A stretch of 64,000 bases of DNA, taken from NCBI GenBank assembly GCA_029855935.1, contig JAGSHN010000031.1, positions 1 to 64,000 of the forward strand. The letters are read 5' to 3'. Both the position numbers and the translations under genes were made by a program. Positions 35,701-42,782 of the stretch are shown one piece after another. The notes under the pieces are model-generated. The model ran no database searches. It saw only the letters and a list, made by a program, of their open reading frames with translations, and was not told the origin of the DNA. The stretch is from Candidatus Thorarchaeota archaeon. Lineage in GTDB: Archaea; Asgardarchaeota; Thorarchaeia; Thorarchaeales; Thorarchaeaceae. Within the stretch, counting starts at the first letter, position 1; every line of letters starts with the position of its first letter.

Positions 35701-36146
35701 ACCTCCCCTGTAATGTCACGGTTACGGAGAACGGCACCGTCGTTGCGACTGCTGAGATCTCGCAGGCGGGAGAGTTCTCCCTGCTGTGGAATAGAAGTGT
35801 CGGGAACGGCGACATCATCGCAACCCTTCACTTCTACACCTCGACCAGTGACGTCTACATCAACGTCACCTATGCCATGCTCCGCGAGATTGAGTACGTG
35901 GACTACGACCAGATCTGGAAGATAGTCCAGAGCGAGGCGGACAGGATAATACGACAGAGTCCAGCGGGAGCCAGCCCAGAGGCTGTGCAGAATATAGTCT
36001 CCAATGCAGTCGTGCCAATCTGGGCATTCATAGTTGTCTTCGGCGTGTTCGGTCTTCTCCTCCTGTGGAGGTTCACGGACTCGATTGCGGAACGGGTCGC
36101 CAAGATGATGAGAAGGAGCGCGGGACTCAGGAGGTCGAGAGGATGA
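32718..36146 (+). CDS. Giant secreted surface protein with C-terminal membrane anchor; candidate spike or adhesin
   Basis: The 1142-residue protein has an N-terminal signal peptide (AVVLLFVLMIMLPALG), then repeated beta-sandwich-like regions rich in Tyr, Ser, Thr, Asp and Asn. N-glycosylation-like sequons are frequent. Ig-like stretches occur around residues 490-610 (YEFRVSDGANV-type) and again near 960-1060. It ends with a membrane helix (PIWAFIVVFGVFGLLLLW) and a basic tail. The size and anchor resemble viral spikes or archaeal adhesins; no homologue is named. GTG 32718 gives the GTGA overlap; ATG 32697 is an alternative. Confidence 0.8.
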   Translation: MRGRAVVLLFVLMIMLPALGPMVPSLVVPPSHQTTSGPRADPSQNFSTSADGDVSPDSITSFSETLPDDVMFYPDNESYGSGYVESFADVTDWYTNAWESEDSYSTDGDILSLESYGNANNDVDKLLSDSISISMYNYFEFRYRMNVSTGGADGVWIAFYDAAGALIRYWSTDSLTANKWVTVKRWIPTLSAGSSSSTTIEKVGLYTRTDVGEHARLDVDYVRVASGDQMGWQYDGSTLCGVEPASLANWQSTTEILSGDQFRVTAKKIAAGNSYFYVKFYTDTTSTIAEVDEDYYPFFKIRWAGDNLNDTSCWMYLYVYGQDKNPTWTEMMTAGLVHSVDFNETVVMNVDAIASEPNSRDYIATIYVYLDDNRINSVVQITVDYMKMYSIAEFSISQNYVEVDDIAYVQNGLLYTELDGYPESIIFNHDPAVSISPTYNVVNLTLADSDPTSSPYDYGVRVYQTTSTYLTKYEETRFDWTSSLTEVTDFFIESYYTNIISAIKFWQDSAAPEIIAVWNTPSEPDNATSVRFSVTAYDLMGVYSVSLVSLMQPAGSSISAITLSRYALGAGSELWTANETLSVPGEYVFEVRVSDGANVAYETLSLVVDQYEPATLVVSDSVFSYNNETNVLSGDVSIPCSYSVYENDSLTASGSLSAGSYSIEWPHSTTPGNYFWAVKFENGGHTMWRNGTYHIDGQIHDGDLYYALLYSYPLEVTDMSHFCARPEYSGYMFFLLWGDLDNVTTSITMEPYVYEGAMTGFYCEVYGVWSLLIPIDDATIHQFASSNVGNVFSNFTMKYNGRVVTPAITTFGGGWDHYTYEFFNTGSGQTGVIYLSDYFLAPKTFQYFVLDNGTFVDSNTIDYDIAVYHNYELSPYIGGWGRFLFRVRVNNQFAGWGVGVTWTDQDYNDGRQYLEVDLYGLNTDFLDTTCSIQLDLVWGIAFLANETFSFDEDGIATALTSLYTQPLLYVPGRLQIENRLALVAERYVTFSGTTNLPCNVTVTENGTVVATAEISQAGEFSLLWNRSVGNGDIIATLHFYTSTSDVYINVTYAMLREIEYVDYDQIWKIVQSEADRIIRQSPAGASPEAVQNIVSNAVVPIWAFIVVFGVFGLLLLWRFTDSIAERVAKMMRRSAGLRRSRG

Positions 36147-36355
36147 GAGTGAAGGAGACCATAGCGCGAAAGTCAACCTACACGATGATCTTGGCAGTGA
36201 GTTTCTTCATTGCTGTGCTATTGTTCAGCGACTGGTTCGGCGTGACATTCGTGGGCGGGATAGGTGAGCTCTTCCGGCTGTTTCTGCTGTTCCTGCTGCT
36301 CACCAGCCTGTCCAGCGTTCTCACGTGGGCGATGTTCAGGGGGTCGACTGAGTGA
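36143..36355 (+). CDS. Small two-TM protein
   Basis: The 70-residue protein has two hydrophobic helices (MILAVSFFIAVLLFSDWF and LFRLFLLFLLLTSLSSVL) and a basic N-terminus. It overlaps the giant protein's stop by ATGA. The size and two-helix form are like the capsid proteins of spindle-shaped viruses, among several such candidates here. Confidence 0.68.
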   Translation: MRVKETIARKSTYTMILAVSFFIAVLLFSDWFGVTFVGGIGELFRLFLLFLLLTSLSSVLTWAMFRGSTE

Positions 36356-36696
36356 TGCTAGTCCTCCTCGTTCTCAGTCCGTTCATTCCGTTGTTCGCCC
36401 TCATGGTACACGAGGGCGCCCACGCATTGATGGCCCGCTGTAGACGGGTCCACTACGTATGGTTCTGGGACGGCAGGCACATAGGTCTGGACCTCGACGA
36501 GCACGCTCCAAGGACAGCGCTGAGGTCAATTGCAGCAGCGGGACCCATTGCCGAGCTAGTGGCGCTACTCTGTTGGCTAGTAGTTCTTGTCGTCCAAGAA
36601 GTGATCATCTGGCCCATGTTCATCCCTCAGATTGCCTATGCCATCTGGTATGGGAACGAAGAGATTAGACGTGTAGAAGCGGAGGTTGAAGAATGA
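36352..36696 (+). CDS. Mini site-2-protease-like (M50-type) membrane protein
   Basis: The 114-residue protein has an N-terminal membrane helix that runs into HEGAH (HExxH, about residues 20-24) and a second helix with AAGPIAELVALLCW, similar to the GP-containing second motif of M50 peptidases. It is far shorter than cellular S2P enzymes, and the Asp of the usual NxDG motif is not obvious. GTG 36352 overlaps the previous stop. Confidence 0.65.
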   Translation: MMLVLLVLSPFIPLFALMVHEGAHALMARCRRVHYVWFWDGRHIGLDLDEHAPRTALRSIAAAGPIAELVALLCWLVVLVVQEVIIWPMFIPQIAYAIWYGNEEIRRVEAEVEE

Positions 36697-36724
36697 ATCA
36701 GGCACTCAAGCTGAACCTGTTCAT
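36688..36724 (+). repeat. 37-nt exact repeat, copy 1
   Basis: Positions 36688-36724 are identical to 41577-41613 and cover the start codon plus the first 10 codons of two paralogous genes. Similarity drops sharply after that at DNA level. Confidence 0.9.
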
Positions 36725-37712
36725 AGTGTTCTTGGAGGTCGCGGTGGTGGTCGGACCTCTGCTGCTAATCAGACAAGCGGAGGCGGTCGGTGCTGCGAAC
36801 CCCTTCACGAACACGACGATATTTATCGCAGTTGCTGCCGTCGTGGCCTTCGTGGGCCAGCAGATCGTGAAGTACAGCGTGGAGAGGGAGCTCGGTGCAA
36901 ACCGCGTTCTCGACCTCGTCGTGCGCGGGAAGGGTGCCAGGGCCGAGGAGAAGAACGAGGTAGAGCACAGATACATAGTCTCCGAGACCTACCCTCTGTA
37001 CGACTCATCGCTGGACGACCTGCTGAAAGGCGAGCAGGCGCAGATCTACGCGACCGTGCGCGAGTACTGGGACCGCGTCACCAGTCGTGAGCGTGAGGGA
37101 AACACGCACATCGAGTTGGTGAACACAGATGAGGGCTGGAAGCTCTTCCTCATGCCAGCCCCCTTCGAGGTCACGTTCTCATTCTCGGAGCGCTTCATCG
37201 AGGGTGGCCTCTGGGGCAAGAAGATGCTCGCGAGCTCCGGCTCCGCACTGAGCCTTGGTGAGATGTCGCAGCAGGTGGAGTTCGACACGCGCAAGATAGA
37301 GAACTGTGAGGTGCTCATCATAGTCGATTCCAACTATCTTGCGGCGGCGCTTGAGGCGAGAATCTTACTCGACCCGGATTTGAACATCGACGAGATTGCG
37401 CAGGCCATCCAGCGCCACGTCCAGTTTCAAAATGTGCAGCTCGCTATGGACCTCACGGCGGCAACAGAAGAGAACAAGGTCCTCTGGGAGAAGTATCTGG
37501 CTCAGGATTACGACGTCGACCGACGTGCAGCCAAGAAAGCGAGATTGATGACCGTGAAGTATCTGGAGGGCGAGGAGGATGCGATCCCGAAGGAGTCCCG
37601 CGTCAGCCTGTCGTCACTGAAGTGGTGGCACTGGCTTCTGGTGATCCTGCTCATCGTCGGAGGAGTACTACTATTGCGGATGTTGCTGGTACCAGCGCCT
37701 GCAGGAGGATGA
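36693..37712 (+). CDS. Three-TM protein, long paralogue of the gene at 41582
   Basis: The 339-residue protein has two N-terminal helices (LFIVFLEVAVVVGPLLL; IFIAVAAVVAFVGQQIV), a ~230-residue cytoplasmic domain (VERELGANRVLDLVV; ERFIEGGLWGKKML) and a C-terminal helix (LVILLIVGGVLLLRMLL). It shares its domain order and a nearly identical 5' end with the 199-residue protein at 41582. It is unrecognised. ATG 36693 overlaps the previous stop by ATGA. Confidence 0.7.
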   Translation: MNQALKLNLFIVFLEVAVVVGPLLLIRQAEAVGAANPFTNTTIFIAVAAVVAFVGQQIVKYSVERELGANRVLDLVVRGKGARAEEKNEVEHRYIVSETYPLYDSSLDDLLKGEQAQIYATVREYWDRVTSREREGNTHIELVNTDEGWKLFLMPAPFEVTFSFSERFIEGGLWGKKMLASSGSALSLGEMSQQVEFDTRKIENCEVLIIVDSNYLAAALEARILLDPDLNIDEIAQAIQRHVQFQNVQLAMDLTAATEENKVLWEKYLAQDYDVDRRAAKKARLMTVKYLEGEEDAIPKESRVSLSSLKWWHWLLVILLIVGGVLLLRMLLVPAPAGG

Positions 37713-37715
37713 GAT

Positions 37716-38192
37716 ATGGCATCTAGAATGAGGGAGATCCGCGAGTGGATAGAGTTCGCAGAGGACCGCGCGGCTGCAAAAGAAGAAGCGAAGAAGGCCG
37801 CAAGCGCAGATATAGACCCCAAGAAACATGGCCTGTTCGCGGGGAGCCGGCCGAAGTCAAGGCTGGTCCGTGGTATCAACAGGCTCCGGCTTGTGCAGTC
37901 GTTCTCAGAGATTGGCAAGGACAAGATTGTGGAGGACGAGCAGCTCCTGCCGAGGCTTCTCGCAGAGAATCTCGAGCAGAATCTCGACTACTATGTCCTG
38001 CTACCGCGCCCCGCGCTGGTCGAGGCGCGTGAGCACGGTCAGGAAGTCGTCCCTATCAGTCCTGCGGAGCTCGACGAGGAGACGCGGAGATTGCTGGAGA
38101 TGACCGAGATCCCTGCTCAGGAGCAGGGTAACGAAGAGTCTAAGAGTGAAGATGAGCATGTAGAGGGTGATAGGAACGATGAGAATGAATGA
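37716..38192 (+). CDS. Soluble charged helical protein
   Basis: The 158-residue protein starts with a charged helix (REIREWIEFAEDRAAAKEEAKK), has a basic middle (KHGLFAGSRPKSRLVRGINRL) and a very acidic tail. It has no membrane helix in a region of membrane proteins, so it may lie on the cytoplasmic face or inside a particle. It is unrecognised. ATG 37716 follows 3 nt after the previous stop with ggagg in front. Confidence 0.65.
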   Translation: MASRMREIREWIEFAEDRAAAKEEAKKAASADIDPKKHGLFAGSRPKSRLVRGINRLRLVQSFSEIGKDKIVEDEQLLPRLLAENLEQNLDYYVLLPRPALVEAREHGQEVVPISPAELDEETRRLLEMTEIPAQEQGNEESKSEDEHVEGDRNDENE

Positions 38193-38451
38193 AGAGAAGC
38201 TGGGACTGACCGCGAACATCATTCAGGTCTTTGGACTCGGGCTGGCATTGATGGTGGCCTTCCAACTGATGAACATCGTGGACCAAATGCTCTACTGGCT
38301 GTCAGTGACTGCACTCGCGAGTGCCTTTCTCGCTGGCGTCGTCTTATCCAACAGAGAGTCAAAGCTCACTCATGCCCTCTGGCTGATGGCTCTGTCATTC
38401 ACTCTCATTGTCGTTGGCTATGCCATAGTCGTCATTGGGGTGAGAACATGA
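38179..38451 (+). CDS. Small three-TM protein
   Basis: The 90-residue protein has three hydrophobic helices: IIQVFGLGLALMVAFQL, LSVTALASAFLAGVVL and WLMALSFTLIVVGYAIVV. It overlaps the previous gene by 14 nt. ATG 38185 and GTG 38167 are alternative starts. Confidence 0.62.
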   Translation: MRMNEEKLGLTANIIQVFGLGLALMVAFQLMNIVDQMLYWLSVTALASAFLAGVVLSNRESKLTHALWLMALSFTLIVVGYAIVVIGVRT

Positions 38452-38633
38452 AGAGGCAGACTCTGGAGGATATTCAACTTGTGATGTTGGGAGCCGGCGT
38501 GTTTGTTCTCATGTACCTCATTGGGAAAATGGTGGCTAACACGGACATTCTGGCCCCCGGTAACGAGTTCTATCTGATAGCTGTGTTGATAGGTGCTGCA
38601 GCACCATTCTATGTCCTTCTATTCGACAGATGA
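38448..38633 (+). CDS. Small two-TM protein
   Basis: The 61-residue protein has two helices (VMLGAGVFVLMYLIGKMV and YLIAVLIGAAAPFYVLLF) and overlaps the previous stop by ATGA. It lies directly before the ATPase gene. It is one of several small hydrophobic proteins that could be a capsid subunit of a membrane-bearing particle. Confidence 0.65.
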   Translation: MKRQTLEDIQLVMLGAGVFVLMYLIGKMVANTDILAPGNEFYLIAVLIGAAAPFYVLLFDR

Positions 38634-38646
38634 GGACTGACCATGC

Positions 38647-40365
38647 ATGACCGCGACCACTGCCAGCGAGAGCCACTTCGACATCCCTCCGGGCGGGGAC
38701 AGACCACCGGAGCCAATACGTAGGGACCGCTACGGCAGGTGGCTCGCATACTTTCCCAGCAGAGGCTGGTACCCTGCAGTGCCGGTGCCCACACTCAAAC
38801 GATGGGACAAAACAGAACTGGACTGGCGTCTCGATGCAAGGATCTGGTGGGCGACAGACACCGTCCGCGAGAGCTGGAAGAACCGGGCCGAGGAGGACCC
38901 ACGCCTCTTCCGTGCACTTACGACAGACGGCACACTGACCTTTCTCCGCACTATTCAGCAGCTCGCGTTCCGCTTCGAGGGGCATGAGGGCGGGAATGCA
39001 GTCATTGCCATCAGAGGGCCGCGTCGAAGCGGAAAGTCGTTCCTGGCATTCTCCATTACCGGCCTGTGGACCCGAATGATGCGCTCGCAGGCACATATCA
39101 CGTTCTCCGCAGGTCTGACCAGTACCTTGGCCAAGTCCTCCGATGGCGATATCATCGTGGTAGATGAGAACAGTGCGCTCTCCGGTGGAGAGAGTTCCAC
39201 GTTCTACAAGCAACGTAAGAATCTGATAGACCAGACCGGCGTGAAGAAGATCGCACTGGTGCTCATTGGCCCGGACATCGACTTCAAGGCCTTCGGTCGC
39301 GCCCTCGACCTCGGCATCGAATGGTGGGGTGCCTGGCAGAGCAAGAACGCCACCCGCTTTGTCGTGTTCGACCATGCCGAGCGACCTCTCTATGTCGCAG
39401 GTCTCCAGCGGACGTTCCTGTGGACTCAGGAGCCATTCGCCTCCTATCTTGTCCAGAAGCATGCGATGTTGGATGAACTCATAGAGGCTGGAGGCGTAGA
39501 CACAGCAGCCACAGCCTATGATGAAATGTGGGATGAATACTACTCAGTGCTGATGCAGGAGATACGGGAACGATACCCGCATCACGTCCCATCGGTGCGC
39601 ACTATCCGAAGTATTGCAGTACGAGACCTCAAGCTGAGGTTTCCAACAATCAGCTTTCGTGACGACCTCTGTACGCTAGTTCGCGACGATCTCAAGGCCA
39701 GCATGGAGGTACAGAGTGATAATAATTCATCACTCCCAGTGGTGTCTACGACGACATCAGAGGGGTGGGAGACCTTCCGCGAGGGGATGTACCGACTGGG
39801 GTTCGAGTACGGCGGCGGGAAGAAGCACAGAGAGCGAGATGCGTGGGCGCTCGCCTGGTGGTACGTGCCAGAGACCACGGAGCACTGGACCTACAAGGAA
39901 GTGGCCCGAAAGGTGAACTTTGACGGAAATCCCGACTCGCTCGGCAAGCAGATAAACCGGCTGTTCGGTCGAATCCCCACGAAGGCCGTTGGAGACCTTG
40001 GCGAGATTTGCCTCGCGTCGTGGTTAGATTCTCTCCGCCCGCGCCGCGCACCGAGCACCGGACGTGGCACGCCCGACCTGCTGGTGGACGTGGAGGGTCA
40101 GGAGGTCGCGATCAACGTCAAGACCTCGCTCGAGGACAACTACCGCGAACACATACCCACCACACCAGAGTACCACTGGCGGCCCAACGCCCTGATCGCA
40201 CTGGTCCTGCCCAGACTCCTCGAGATACGACTCTTCCCCATCACACAACCCAAACAGTCCATCAACCGCAACAACGGAGTCCTGACAACGCCGGAGAGGG
40301 TTTCTAACCACGTCAGAGAGATGGTCCTCCGTCAGCAGACAGAGGGCGGAGGCGGCGGCGTCTGA
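38647..40365 (+). CDS. P-loop ATPase fused to PD-(D/E)XK-like nuclease domain
   Basis: In the 572-residue protein, Walker A is GPRRSGKS at ~124-131 and Walker B is DIIVVDEN at ~168-175. The C-terminal ~125 residues look like a restriction-type nuclease fold: Glu in GDLGEIC (~453), PDLLVDVEG (~476) and AINVKTS (~489-493), with Asn where Glu/Gln is usual. Candidates are a terminase-like packaging motor, a mobilisation nuclease or a defence protein. It stands between the surface genes and the regulator island. No domain match is claimed. Confidence 0.7.
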   Translation: MTATTASESHFDIPPGGDRPPEPIRRDRYGRWLAYFPSRGWYPAVPVPTLKRWDKTELDWRLDARIWWATDTVRESWKNRAEEDPRLFRALTTDGTLTFLRTIQQLAFRFEGHEGGNAVIAIRGPRRSGKSFLAFSITGLWTRMMRSQAHITFSAGLTSTLAKSSDGDIIVVDENSALSGGESSTFYKQRKNLIDQTGVKKIALVLIGPDIDFKAFGRALDLGIEWWGAWQSKNATRFVVFDHAERPLYVAGLQRTFLWTQEPFASYLVQKHAMLDELIEAGGVDTAATAYDEMWDEYYSVLMQEIRERYPHHVPSVRTIRSIAVRDLKLRFPTISFRDDLCTLVRDDLKASMEVQSDNNSSLPVVSTTTSEGWETFREGMYRLGFEYGGGKKHRERDAWALAWWYVPETTEHWTYKEVARKVNFDGNPDSLGKQINRLFGRIPTKAVGDLGEICLASWLDSLRPRRAPSTGRGTPDLLVDVEGQEVAINVKTSLEDNYREHIPTTPEYHWRPNALIALVLPRLLEIRLFPITQPKQSINRNNGVLTTPERVSNHVREMVLRQQTEGGGGGV

Positions 40366-40380
40366 GTGGGAGAGCGACGT

Positions 40381-40575
40381 TCAGTAGTCCTCGCGAAGGC
40401 ATCTACTAAGTTGTTGGAGAAACTTGACGATCTCCAAACCTTTGGCCATGCTGGTTTTAAAGAAAGTCCCCAAGAGAGGACTGGAGAAAAGGACACGATG
40501 ATTGTGTGTGTCCTCACAGACTATAATCTCGATGCCCTCAACCTCTATAGTTTCTCTCTCTCGAGGTTCTGTCAT
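40381..40575 (-). CDS. Small soluble protein on the minus strand
   Basis: The 64-residue protein starts at ATG 40575 with a TATA-like gtttttacg at about 40599-40607, so its mRNA is nearly leaderless. It begins TEPRERETIEVEGIEIIVCED, with a strand-rich start and a helical end (AKGLEIVKFLQQLSRCL). A perfect 8-bp palindrome arm pair lies just upstream of the TATA. It is unrecognised; a regulator is possible. Confidence 0.55.
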   Translation of the reverse strand: MTEPRERETIEVEGIEIIVCEDTHNHRVLFSSPLLGTFFKTSMAKGLEIVKFLQQLSRCLREDY

Positions 40576-40606
40576 GCATTTACATGTCCTTGCGTTGCGT
40601 AAAAAC

Positions 40607-40638
40607 TTTCGCACTCCACCAGGTACGGAGGTGCGAAA
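40607..40638. promoter_or_regulatory. Palindromic operator candidate
   Basis: The arms tttcgcac (40607-40614) and gtgcgaaa (40631-40638) are perfect inverted repeats that sit immediately upstream of the minus-strand TATA box of the 64-residue gene, overlapping its BRE position. The placement fits a repressor or activator site. Confidence 0.5.
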
Positions 40639-40656
40639 ATCTCTTCGCCTAATAGG

Positions 40657-40687
40657 GAAAAAGGAGGGGTCCGAGTGGGACTCGGAC
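40657..40687 (-). terminator. Intrinsic-like terminator of the minus-strand small membrane gene
   Basis: A perfect 8-bp stem (gtccgagt / actcggac, 40669-40687, loop of 3) is followed on the minus strand by cccctccttttt. It lies just past the stop at 40696. Confidence 0.65.
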
Positions 40688-40695
40688 AGACTACT

Positions 40696-40884
40696 TTAAC
40701 GATTGCTCCCGAACTGCCTGTAATAGTTCCATGTAATCACAGAATTGACAATGACAAAGACTAGAGACCACAGCAACACTTCAAGATAATCCATGTATCC
40801 CAACAAGTACATGATCACGAGAACTGCTGTAACCGCCCCCTGAGGAATCACGAACACGAACGCCGGCATTGGTTGCCTTCTCAA
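40696..40884 (-). CDS. Small two-TM protein on the minus strand
   Basis: The 62-residue protein has two helices (AFVFVIPQGAVTAVLVIMYLLG and LEVLLWSLVFVIVNSVITW). It may start at TTG 40884 or ATG 40869. Upstream on the minus strand are TATA-like gatatacg (about 40933) and ctttatagg (about 40950). It is followed by the terminator at 40657-40687. Confidence 0.55.
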   Translation of the reverse strand: MRRQPMPAFVFVIPQGAVTAVLVIMYLLGYMDYLEVLLWSLVFVIVNSVITWNYYRQFGSNR

Positions 40885-40962
40885 CTTCTAATCCCCCGCG
40901 CAGGACTTCTTGACCGTCCACGCGGGAGCCCGTATATCCTATCCATCCTATAAAGTCTCTTC

Positions 40963-41250
40963 CTATGCCTGTTCGAGAATCGCAAGTATCTCCCTGATCT
41001 TCTCCGCTACCCTGCGCCCCTTCTCTGTCAGCCGCAGATAGACCTTCGGTCGAGGCCCCTCCTCTCTCTCCTCGACAATCAGACCGAGCCTTCGAAGATT
41101 CTGTCGGCACCTGCGCAACGCATCTTGACTGACTATTCCTCGAGGATTGAACTGGCCTCGCAGAAGCTCGGTCACGAATCTCTCCTTCTCCTGCAACATG
41201 AGTAGGACCCGCAAGGCTCCCCGTTGCTCAAGCATTTCCAACAAATTCAA
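40963..41250 (-). CDS. Winged-helix transcriptional regulator of the element
   Basis: The 95-residue protein is a winged helix like HxlR/MarR-type archaeal regulators: LEQRGALRVLLMLQEKERFV, then a recognition helix (IVSQDALRRCRQNLRRLGLI) and a wing (GPRPKVYLRLTEKGRRV). It is divergent from the replication-side operon, so it is placed to control the switch. It may start at TTG 41250 or ATG 41235. Confidence 0.75.
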   Translation of the reverse strand: MNLLEMLEQRGALRVLLMLQEKERFVTELLRGQFNPRGIVSQDALRRCRQNLRRLGLIVEEREEGPRPKVYLRLTEKGRRVAEKIREILAILEQA

Positions 41251-41294
41251 TGTCTATCGTCATTCAACAACCGACATGATTTAGTTATCCGTTT

Positions 41295-41373
41295 CCTGTC
41301 GTATACCGAATAGCAATATCCTTAATAGGCAGTTGTGGTCATTATAGGATGTCGACATTCGATATGCGACAGG
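41295..41373. promoter_or_regulatory. Divergent promoter with inverted-repeat operator
   Basis: The arms cctgtcgtat (41295-41304) and atgcgacagg (41364-41373) are inverted repeats with one mismatch. They flank the plus-strand TATA box ccttaatag (41320-41328). They lie between the wHTH gene and the right operon, as expected for an operator of the regulator. Confidence 0.5.
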
Positions 41374-41381
41374 AGGTAGAA

Positions 41382-41585
41382 ATGAAACACAAGCGTTGGT
41401 ACATGACGGAGGCGACGTGGCGGCGCTTCTCGCGTTTTCGCAAGGAGCTGGAGCTGCGTCTAAACAGAGATCTGAGCCAGGACGAGTTCGTGAGAGTCCT
41501 GTGTGATCACAAGGACGTCGTTCTGGACGTGCTACTGAACACCGCCTCGGCGGACTGTGCTTCTCGAGGAGGGACCGAAGAATGA
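41382..41585 (+). CDS. Small basic protein, first gene of right operon
   Basis: The 67-residue protein starts at ATG 41382 with aggaggt 7 nt upstream. An in-frame ATG at 41349 lies almost at the predicted transcription start and would add 11 residues. It is basic and helical (WYMTEATWRRFSRFRKELELRLNRDLSQDEFVRVL), and may bind DNA. Its stop overlaps the next start by ATGA. Confidence 0.6.
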   Translation: MKHKRWYMTEATWRRFSRFRKELELRLNRDLSQDEFVRVLCDHKDVVLDVLLNTASADCASRGGTEE

Positions 41586-41613
41586 ATCAGGCACTCAAGC
41601 TGAACCTGTTCAT
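41577..41613 (+). repeat. 37-nt exact repeat, copy 2
   Basis: Identical to 36688-36724; see the copy there. It spans the start of the 199-residue paralogue. Confidence 0.9.
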
Positions 41614-42181
41614 TGTATTTCTGGAGGTGGTAGTGATAGCAGTCCCTGCCACGTTCGCGAAATGGCTTGGACTGCCCACTGTAGATTTCTTCATAGCTGT
41701 TACCGTTGCCTCTCTCTTGGCATCAGTCACCGGGTTATACTTTGTGCATTATACCGTCGAACGTGAACTTGGCAATGCGAGAGTTCTCGATCTCACAGTC
41801 CAGGAAGGTGACATAGAATGGGCACACAGGCTCTACATCTATGAAATCCTCAGCACGGAGAAGGTCAACGACTCCGAGGTTCGTGACTGGTTGCACAGGG
41901 TCTCAGAGGAGTGGCACAGTGTTGTGGTGCTCACTGACGAGGGCTCGAAGCTTCTGCTTACGCGCCGCCCCTTCGAGGAGGAGTTCATCTTCCGCGAGCG
42001 GTTCGTGGAGGCTGGACTCTGGGGCAAGAGAGCCCCAGTAGCGACGGGCTCGGCGGTGGTGCTGGGACGGGATGGTGCAGTAGACGTCCTTTTTGTGACT
42101 GATTCTGCCAGTCAGCGCAGAGACGTTGCTATGAAAATGATGCGCCTCTTAGAAGGTACTTCGGAGGTGGAGGCCCAGTGA
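41582..42181 (+). CDS. Two-TM protein, short paralogue of the gene at 36693
   Basis: The 199-residue protein keeps the two N-terminal helices, VERELGNARVLDL and RERFVEAGLWGKR of the 339-residue protein, but lacks its C-terminal ~120 residues and third helix. The first eleven residues are identical. The pair suggests duplication within the element and separate use in its two operons. Confidence 0.7.
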   Translation: MNQALKLNLFIVFLEVVVIAVPATFAKWLGLPTVDFFIAVTVASLLASVTGLYFVHYTVERELGNARVLDLTVQEGDIEWAHRLYIYEILSTEKVNDSEVRDWLHRVSEEWHSVVVLTDEGSKLLLTRRPFEEEFIFRERFVEAGLWGKRAPVATGSAVVLGRDGAVDVLFVTDSASQRRDVAMKMMRLLEGTSEVEAQ

Positions 42182-42408
42182 GCAGCGAAGTCCTCTTCGA
42201 GAAAGTCAAGAGAGTCGTGTTCAACGGAGACGGACTGATTGTCGTGTACGTTGGAGACTTCGCGTCTTTTGAGAGATTGCACGAACGGATAATGCACTCC
42301 ACGACAATCTGCGTCAAGACGAACCTGTTCGGCACTACTCAGTACTGGGAGATCCCGACCAGCCGCGTTGTACTATCGCTCGAAACGGAGAAGGAGGGGA
42401 GCGCATGA
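42178..42408 (+). CDS. Small soluble protein
   Basis: The 76-residue alpha/beta-like protein contains VVFNGDGLIVVYVGDFASFERL. GTG 42178 overlaps the previous stop (GTGA) and its own stop overlaps the next ATG (ATGA). It is unrecognised. Confidence 0.6.
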   Translation: MSSEVLFEKVKRVVFNGDGLIVVYVGDFASFERLHERIMHSTTICVKTNLFGTTQYWEIPTSRVVLSLETEKEGSA

Positions 42409-42782
42409 GCGGCAAGGCAAAGCAAGACTTCGCAGACGCAAGTCTCCTTGAGCTCTTGAAGTTCCACGAGGAGAACGCTTCAATCTGGAAGACCTTACCG
42501 AGCGACCTCGTTGACGCGTTCTGGGAGCGTTTCAACGAGTTGATGCGCAAGATGGCCGTCGTGATGAAGTGGGACCTCGACGACCTGACGGAGGATCATA
42601 TTGAGCCTCTCAAGGGTGAACTTGCGGCTGTGAAAGACCAGGTGGCGGCGCTCCGGGACAAGGTTGACGAGGCCGCAGCAGAGCTGCGCCAGTTGAGTAA
42701 ACGGTTTGAACGCCTTCTCACCGCACTACAGAATACGGAGGTCTCAATCTCCGTGCGCGATTTCGTGGAGGTGGGCAGATGA
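42405..42782 (+). CDS. Coiled-coil protein
   Basis: The 125-residue protein is helical. Residues ~60-110 form a clear heptad-repeat coiled coil (LKGELAAVKDQVAALRDKVDE, AELRQLSKRFERLL). It is coupled at both ends by ATGA overlaps. It is unrecognised. Confidence 0.62.
   Translation: MSGKAKQDFADASLLELLKFHEENASIWKTLPSDLVDAFWERFNELMRKMAVVMKWDLDDLTEDHIEPLKGELAAVKDQVAALRDKVDEAAAELRQLSKRFERLLTALQNTEVSISVRDFVEVGR

Noticed and set aside
40366-40602. + strand frame after the ATPase gene
   Set aside because: The minus-strand frame has better composition, a TATA box and an operator-like palindrome; the plus frame has none.
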